DNA of 7,446 nucleotides from NCBI GenBank assembly GCA_029881175.1, contig JAOUNC010000135.1, positions 1-7,446 on the forward strand, read 5' to 3'. The stretch is from Nitrospirota bacterium. Its GTDB lineage: Bacteria; Nitrospirota; Nitrospiria; Nitrospirales; UBA8639. Positions 4,902 through 7,446 of this stretch are shown here, one piece after another; the first letter of the stretch is position 1; each line of letters starts with the position of its first letter. The notes beneath the pieces are model-generated. The model saw nothing but the letters and a program-made list of their open reading frames with translations, made no database searches and was not told the DNA's origin. The position numbers and the translations under genes were made by a program.

Positions 4902-5567
4902 CTATCGTCTTTCATAAAGCAGCTCACAGGCCTGTGCATAGCCATGGATCCACCCTTGATGATAGGCCTCCTGCAAGGCTCGCCTCACCCCAATAATGGC
5001 TTGCTGACCTAGAAACGAGCCTGGAACTTCTGAACACACCATTTCTACAGCAATATCGACCAGACGCTCACGAAGTTGCCACAGGTCATCAGTCACCAGC
5101 TTCTTGAGACCTTCTTCCGCACATTGAGTCACTACCTTATCAAGAAAAGTATCATACCCTTGTACACGTATCACCTGCGCTCGAATGCGTCCTAACTCTT
5201 CTTTAATCATGCCAGTCTTTCTCATCAACACCATAAACAATTGCTTGCGCGCCTCTTCGCCTAGGGTTCTCTCCATGCGCTCCAAAACCACTCCAGGAGA
5301 AGGAGACTCATCAGCTTCCTCTTCCTGTCGGGACACCATCGGTCCCACATGCCCTAACCGTAATCGGTCATACGTCTTTCGAGCATCGGGGTCTCCAAGA
5401 ATTTCATAGGCTGCATTGACTTCGCGAATCTTTTGTTCAGCTTGACGGTCGCCTCGATTCCGATCAGGATGATATTGGAGCGCCAATTTTCGATACGATT
5501 TTTTAATTTCGTCCTGCGAGGCTTGAATCGCCACTTCAAGAACCGCATAATAATTCAAAGAAGCCAT
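4902..5567 (-). CDS. J-domain (DnaJ-like) protein with unique helical C-terminus
   Basis: A 221-aa protein whose N-terminus (about residues 4-70) is a textbook J domain: NYYAVLEV, helix II KKSYRKLALQYHPD with the HPD tripeptide at 33-35 that stimulates Hsp70 (DnaK) ATPase, and NAAYEILGDPDARKTYDRLR. The Gly/Phe-rich linker, the four CxxCxGxG zinc repeats and the substrate-binding domains of true DnaJ are absent, so this is a class III J protein. Residues 80-92 are an acidic, flexible linker. Residues 93-221 are mainly amphipathic helix with no family I recognise; they presumably choose the client. AAAGGA lies 8 bases before the ATG. It is divergent from an exported OB-fold-like gene 79 bases away and convergent with the small protein gene. 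The client and pathway are unknown. Confidence 0.9.
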   Translation of the reverse strand: MASLNYYAVLEVAIQASQDEIKKSYRKLALQYHPDRNRGDRQAEQKIREVNAAYEILGDPDARKTYDRLRLGHVGPMVSRQEEEADESPSPGVVLERMERTLGEEARKQLFMVLMRKTGMIKEELGRIRAQVIRVQGYDTFLDKVVTQCAEEGLKKLVTDDLWQLRERLVDIAVEMVCSEVPGSFLGQQAIIGVRRALQEAYHQGWIHGYAQACELLYERR

Positions 5568-5646
5568 TTCAATATTCCTTTAATCAACACTCTAGTCGTC
5601 GCAAAACACAATCTTCTCGATTATCACCCATCCCAAAACCCTAGTC
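5568..5646. promoter_or_regulatory. Divergent promoter region between the J-domain gene and the OB-fold gene
   Basis: These 79 bases separate two divergently transcribed genes and must hold the start signals of both unless one is leaderless. The J-domain side has a good Shine-Dalgarno (AAAGGA). The + strand side has none before ATG 5647. CTAGTC occurs twice, near each end of the spacer. No pair of promoter hexamers stood out. Confidence 0.4.
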
Positions 5647-6159
5647 ATGTTCTCACCTCATCATTATCATGTATTTTTGATCGCAGTCGTTGTGCTTTCC
5701 ACAAAGAGCCTTATGGCCCAAGGCCATTTCACGCTGCCTGTTTCTAACCCCATACAGCTTCATTCACCTGATACTCCTTCGCCACATCACAAATATCCCA
5801 CATACACAATGACCTCAGCCCCACAACAGGTCTCTATTGCGGATCTTCTCACCAACTCTCAAGACTACCACCAACAGCTTGTCACTGTTCGCGGTCTGAT
5901 CACACAACCTGAACTGCATTTAGATGAAACAGAACTTTTTATAGACTTTGTCTTTCGCCTTACGCATGGCGAACATTCCATTGTGGTGTATGGCCGTCAT
6001 GATCGCACCCAAGGGGTCTCACCCATCACCACCAATCATTCAGTTGAAGTCATTGGCACTTTTTGGAAAGAACAAGAGAGAAAAGGCATGACAATTTCCA
6101 ATGCCATTGAAGCGTTTTCAGTCATGCCCTCACCACCTTCCACTCCATCGAGCACGTAA
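5647..6159 (+). CDS. Exported OB-fold-like protein
   Basis: A 170-aa protein with an N-terminal hydrophobic segment (HVFLIAVVVLSTKSLMA, 8-24) that looks like a Sec signal peptide cleaved after SLMA (24). A His/Pro-rich stretch of about 35 residues follows. From about 61 to 160 the pattern VSIADLLTNSQDYHQQLVTV, RGLIT, then alternating strands and VEVIGTFWKE fits the small OB-fold proteins seen in periplasmic and envelope-associated factors. It may bind a small ligand, oligonucleotide or sugar, but the role is unknown. No Shine-Dalgarno precedes ATG 5647, so the start rests on the signal peptide; a later in-frame ATG (residue 23 or 55) would remove it. It converges on the glycosyltransferase-like gene with only 21 bases between the stop codons, and no hairpin was seen there. 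Confidence 0.65.
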   Translation: MFSPHHYHVFLIAVVVLSTKSLMAQGHFTLPVSNPIQLHSPDTPSPHHKYPTYTMTSAPQQVSIADLLTNSQDYHQQLVTVRGLITQPELHLDETELFIDFVFRLTHGEHSIVVYGRHDRTQGVSPITTNHSVEVIGTFWKEQERKGMTISNAIEAFSVMPSPPSTPSST

Positions 6160-6180
6160 CCCACGCATTCTCAATTAACT

Positions 6181-7269
6181 TCACACCTTAAAATATTTCC
6201 TCAAGACACGCACGATGCCGCGGCAATCTGGTTGAGGAGAAGGCTTCAATGGCTCAGGTAAGGCCAGCACGGCCTCAAGGGTTTTCTTCCAGACACCTCG
6301 CCCAAAGTCTTCACGTGTCAGCTCCAACGCCCGTCCATACTCACGGGCGTAGTCAACCAACGATTGTTCATCAACAAAGTTATATCGCCGCACATACACC
6401 AAGGGGATTCGATAATGAACGGCCGTCACGATCGTCCCATAACCCGGTTTGGTCATGACGACGTCTGCCTGCCTCAGTATTTCACCAAACGGCATCCGAA
6501 TGCTTTCGAGGCAATGGACTCGCTTCCATGAACCATCGAGCACTATGCCTCCCACTAAAAAATGAAACCCCTCACACGATTCCATTTTCTTGAAGGGGAG
6601 ATTTGTCAGCGGCACTCCGCCAAAGGCGATAAGCACAAGCTTTTCTCCAGCCTGTATTCCCAAAAGTTTCCGCAAATCCTGTGATGGGAGTGCTGCAAGT
6701 GAAAAAGACGGACCCGTCTCCGTGGAAGACGGAAAGATTGGCATATCAATCGCAGGATAGAGTCGAATCAGATGCGTGGTTTTCATATATTGTTGCCGAA
6801 TGTGTTCATAGATCGCCCGATGATCGGCTCTTGCCGCTTCCATGAACGGCGCTAAGACTCGATCCCAGCATAGTGAGGCAAGCGCCACCCCTGGACGGTT
6901 CGCCTGCCATGCACTGGCTATGGCCAAATAGGAAATATTGGAAAGCACCAGATCAACCCCTGCATCTTCCATGTCCTGAACTTCTTCCTCCACCCGTTGG
7001 GTCCAATTGTCGTGAAAGGCCCGATGCGCCGCCCAGGTTCCGGCAATATTAATGGCTAACGGCCCTTCCTGAATACAACCAATATCCTGAGGAACAGCCT
7101 GCAACTCCCAGTTCACGCGCAAATTATCCTGAAAAATTGATGGCTGGACACAAGTCCGAAGTATCACCTTTAAATCCTGGACAACCGCTCCTAAGGCATT
7201 CAGAACGGGAATGACTTGGGCCGCATGACCAAATCCATGCGCAGAAATCGAACACCAAACAACCGGCAT
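6181..7269 (-). CDS. GT-B-fold glycosyltransferase-like protein
   Basis: A 362-aa protein with the layout of GT-B glycosyltransferases related to MurG/GT28. An N-terminal glycine loop, ISAHGFGHAAQ (8-18), opens the first Rossmann-like domain. The second domain begins near LVLIAFGGVPL (211-221) and holds VVMTKPGYGTIVTA (270-283), the nucleotide-sugar-binding signature. The SAHGFGHA loop and the KPGYGT signature also recur in the N-terminal domain of plant-type arabinokinases and in related bacterial proteins of unknown specificity. Transfer of a sugar from an activated donor is inferred; neither donor nor acceptor can be named. No membrane segment or signal is visible, so it is cytoplasmic or peripheral. 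A strong GGGGGAGG precedes the ATG by 4 bases, slightly short. No sugar-pathway partner is visible here. Confidence 0.8.
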   Translation of the reverse strand: MPVVWCSISAHGFGHAAQVIPVLNALGAVVQDLKVILRTCVQPSIFQDNLRVNWELQAVPQDIGCIQEGPLAINIAGTWAAHRAFHDNWTQRVEEEVQDMEDAGVDLVLSNISYLAIASAWQANRPGVALASLCWDRVLAPFMEAARADHRAIYEHIRQQYMKTTHLIRLYPAIDMPIFPSSTETGPSFSLAALPSQDLRKLLGIQAGEKLVLIAFGGVPLTNLPFKKMESCEGFHFLVGGIVLDGSWKRVHCLESIRMPFGEILRQADVVMTKPGYGTIVTAVHYRIPLVYVRRYNFVDEQSLVDYAREYGRALELTREDFGRGVWKKTLEAVLALPEPLKPSPQPDCRGIVRVLRKYFKV

Positions 7270-7446
7270 CGAACCTCCCCCTATAAGAATTCTGGCAATA
7301 TCACCAAAAAGCTAGTGGAGCACGTAAGGAACTGCCACTGACTTGCATGGCGTCCTCTCAAGCTTATAGAATTCTTAACAATCTAAGATATCGTTTTCAC
7401 CTACACGAAACCTTTCCATCCATGCCAACTATCTACTCCAACATCC
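7270..7446. other. Non-coding edge upstream of the glycosyltransferase-like gene
   Basis: These 177 bases hold the leader of the - strand gene at 6181-7269. An ORF on the + strand (ATG 7348) is open to the window end but has no properly spaced ribosome binding site, so I do not call it. Two AGAATTCT-containing stretches (about 7285-7293 and 7368-7377) are near-inverted copies, mainly because GAATTC is itself palindromic. No promoter or RNA gene was recognised. Confidence 0.4.

Noticed and set aside
5433..5747. 104-aa + strand ORF across the J-domain start and the OB-fold gene
   Set aside because: It is antisense to the J domain and out of frame with the exported protein, with no supporting signal.
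7281..7380. Inverted AGAATTCTTA-like repeats as a mobile-element end or operator
   Set aside because: The match is short and largely due to the palindrome GAATTC; no transposase or target duplication is visible.
7348..7446. Partial + strand ORF running off the window end
   Set aside because: No properly spaced ribosome binding site and only 33 codons with no recognisable motif.

Overview
The window is about 7.4 kb of ordinary-looking bacterial chromosome of moderate G+C (roughly half by eye). It carries eight substantial protein genes, the 3' tip of a ninth, two small or uncertain ORFs and one tRNA. Two genes encode probable Sec signal peptides, and one encodes a polytopic membrane protein. 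The organism is most likely Gram-negative. The gene set would suit a Nitrospirota-like genome, but nothing seen here fixes the phylum, so that is only a guess.

Left part, all on the + strand (1-2754). The window opens in the last 18 codons of seryl-tRNA synthetase (serS). Nine bases later begins a 339-aa protein with two intact LAGLIDADG motifs and an N-terminal helix-turn-helix, a free-standing homing endonuclease. Its stop codon shares its final G with the first base of a complete tRNA-Ser(UGA), so the endonuclease gene exactly fills the space between a synthetase and its own cognate tRNA. Next come a small DUF2007/zinc-ribbon protein and a tryptophan-rich membrane protein that appears to be built from two homologous halves. 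No clear terminator was seen in this stretch, so a single transcription unit is possible.

Middle part, - strand (2675-4163). A small exported protein of unknown function lies downstream of an RluD-type 23S rRNA pseudouridine synthase. Its last 26 codons overlap, tail to tail, the end of the membrane-protein gene.

Right part. A 376-base gap holds an uncertain 53-codon ORF and leads into a small disordered + strand protein (4540-4797). That gene converges, through two hairpins, on a J-domain protein (4902-5567, -). Divergent from the J-domain gene is an exported OB-fold-like protein (5647-6159, +), which converges on a GT-B-fold glycosyltransferase-like protein (6181-7269, -). The last 177 bases hold no gene that can be supported.

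The most notable feature is the serS / homing endonuclease / tRNA-Ser arrangement. The endonuclease ribosome binding site overlaps the serS stop, and its own stop overlaps the tRNA. RNase P maturation of the tRNA would therefore be expected to cut the endonuclease stop codon apart.
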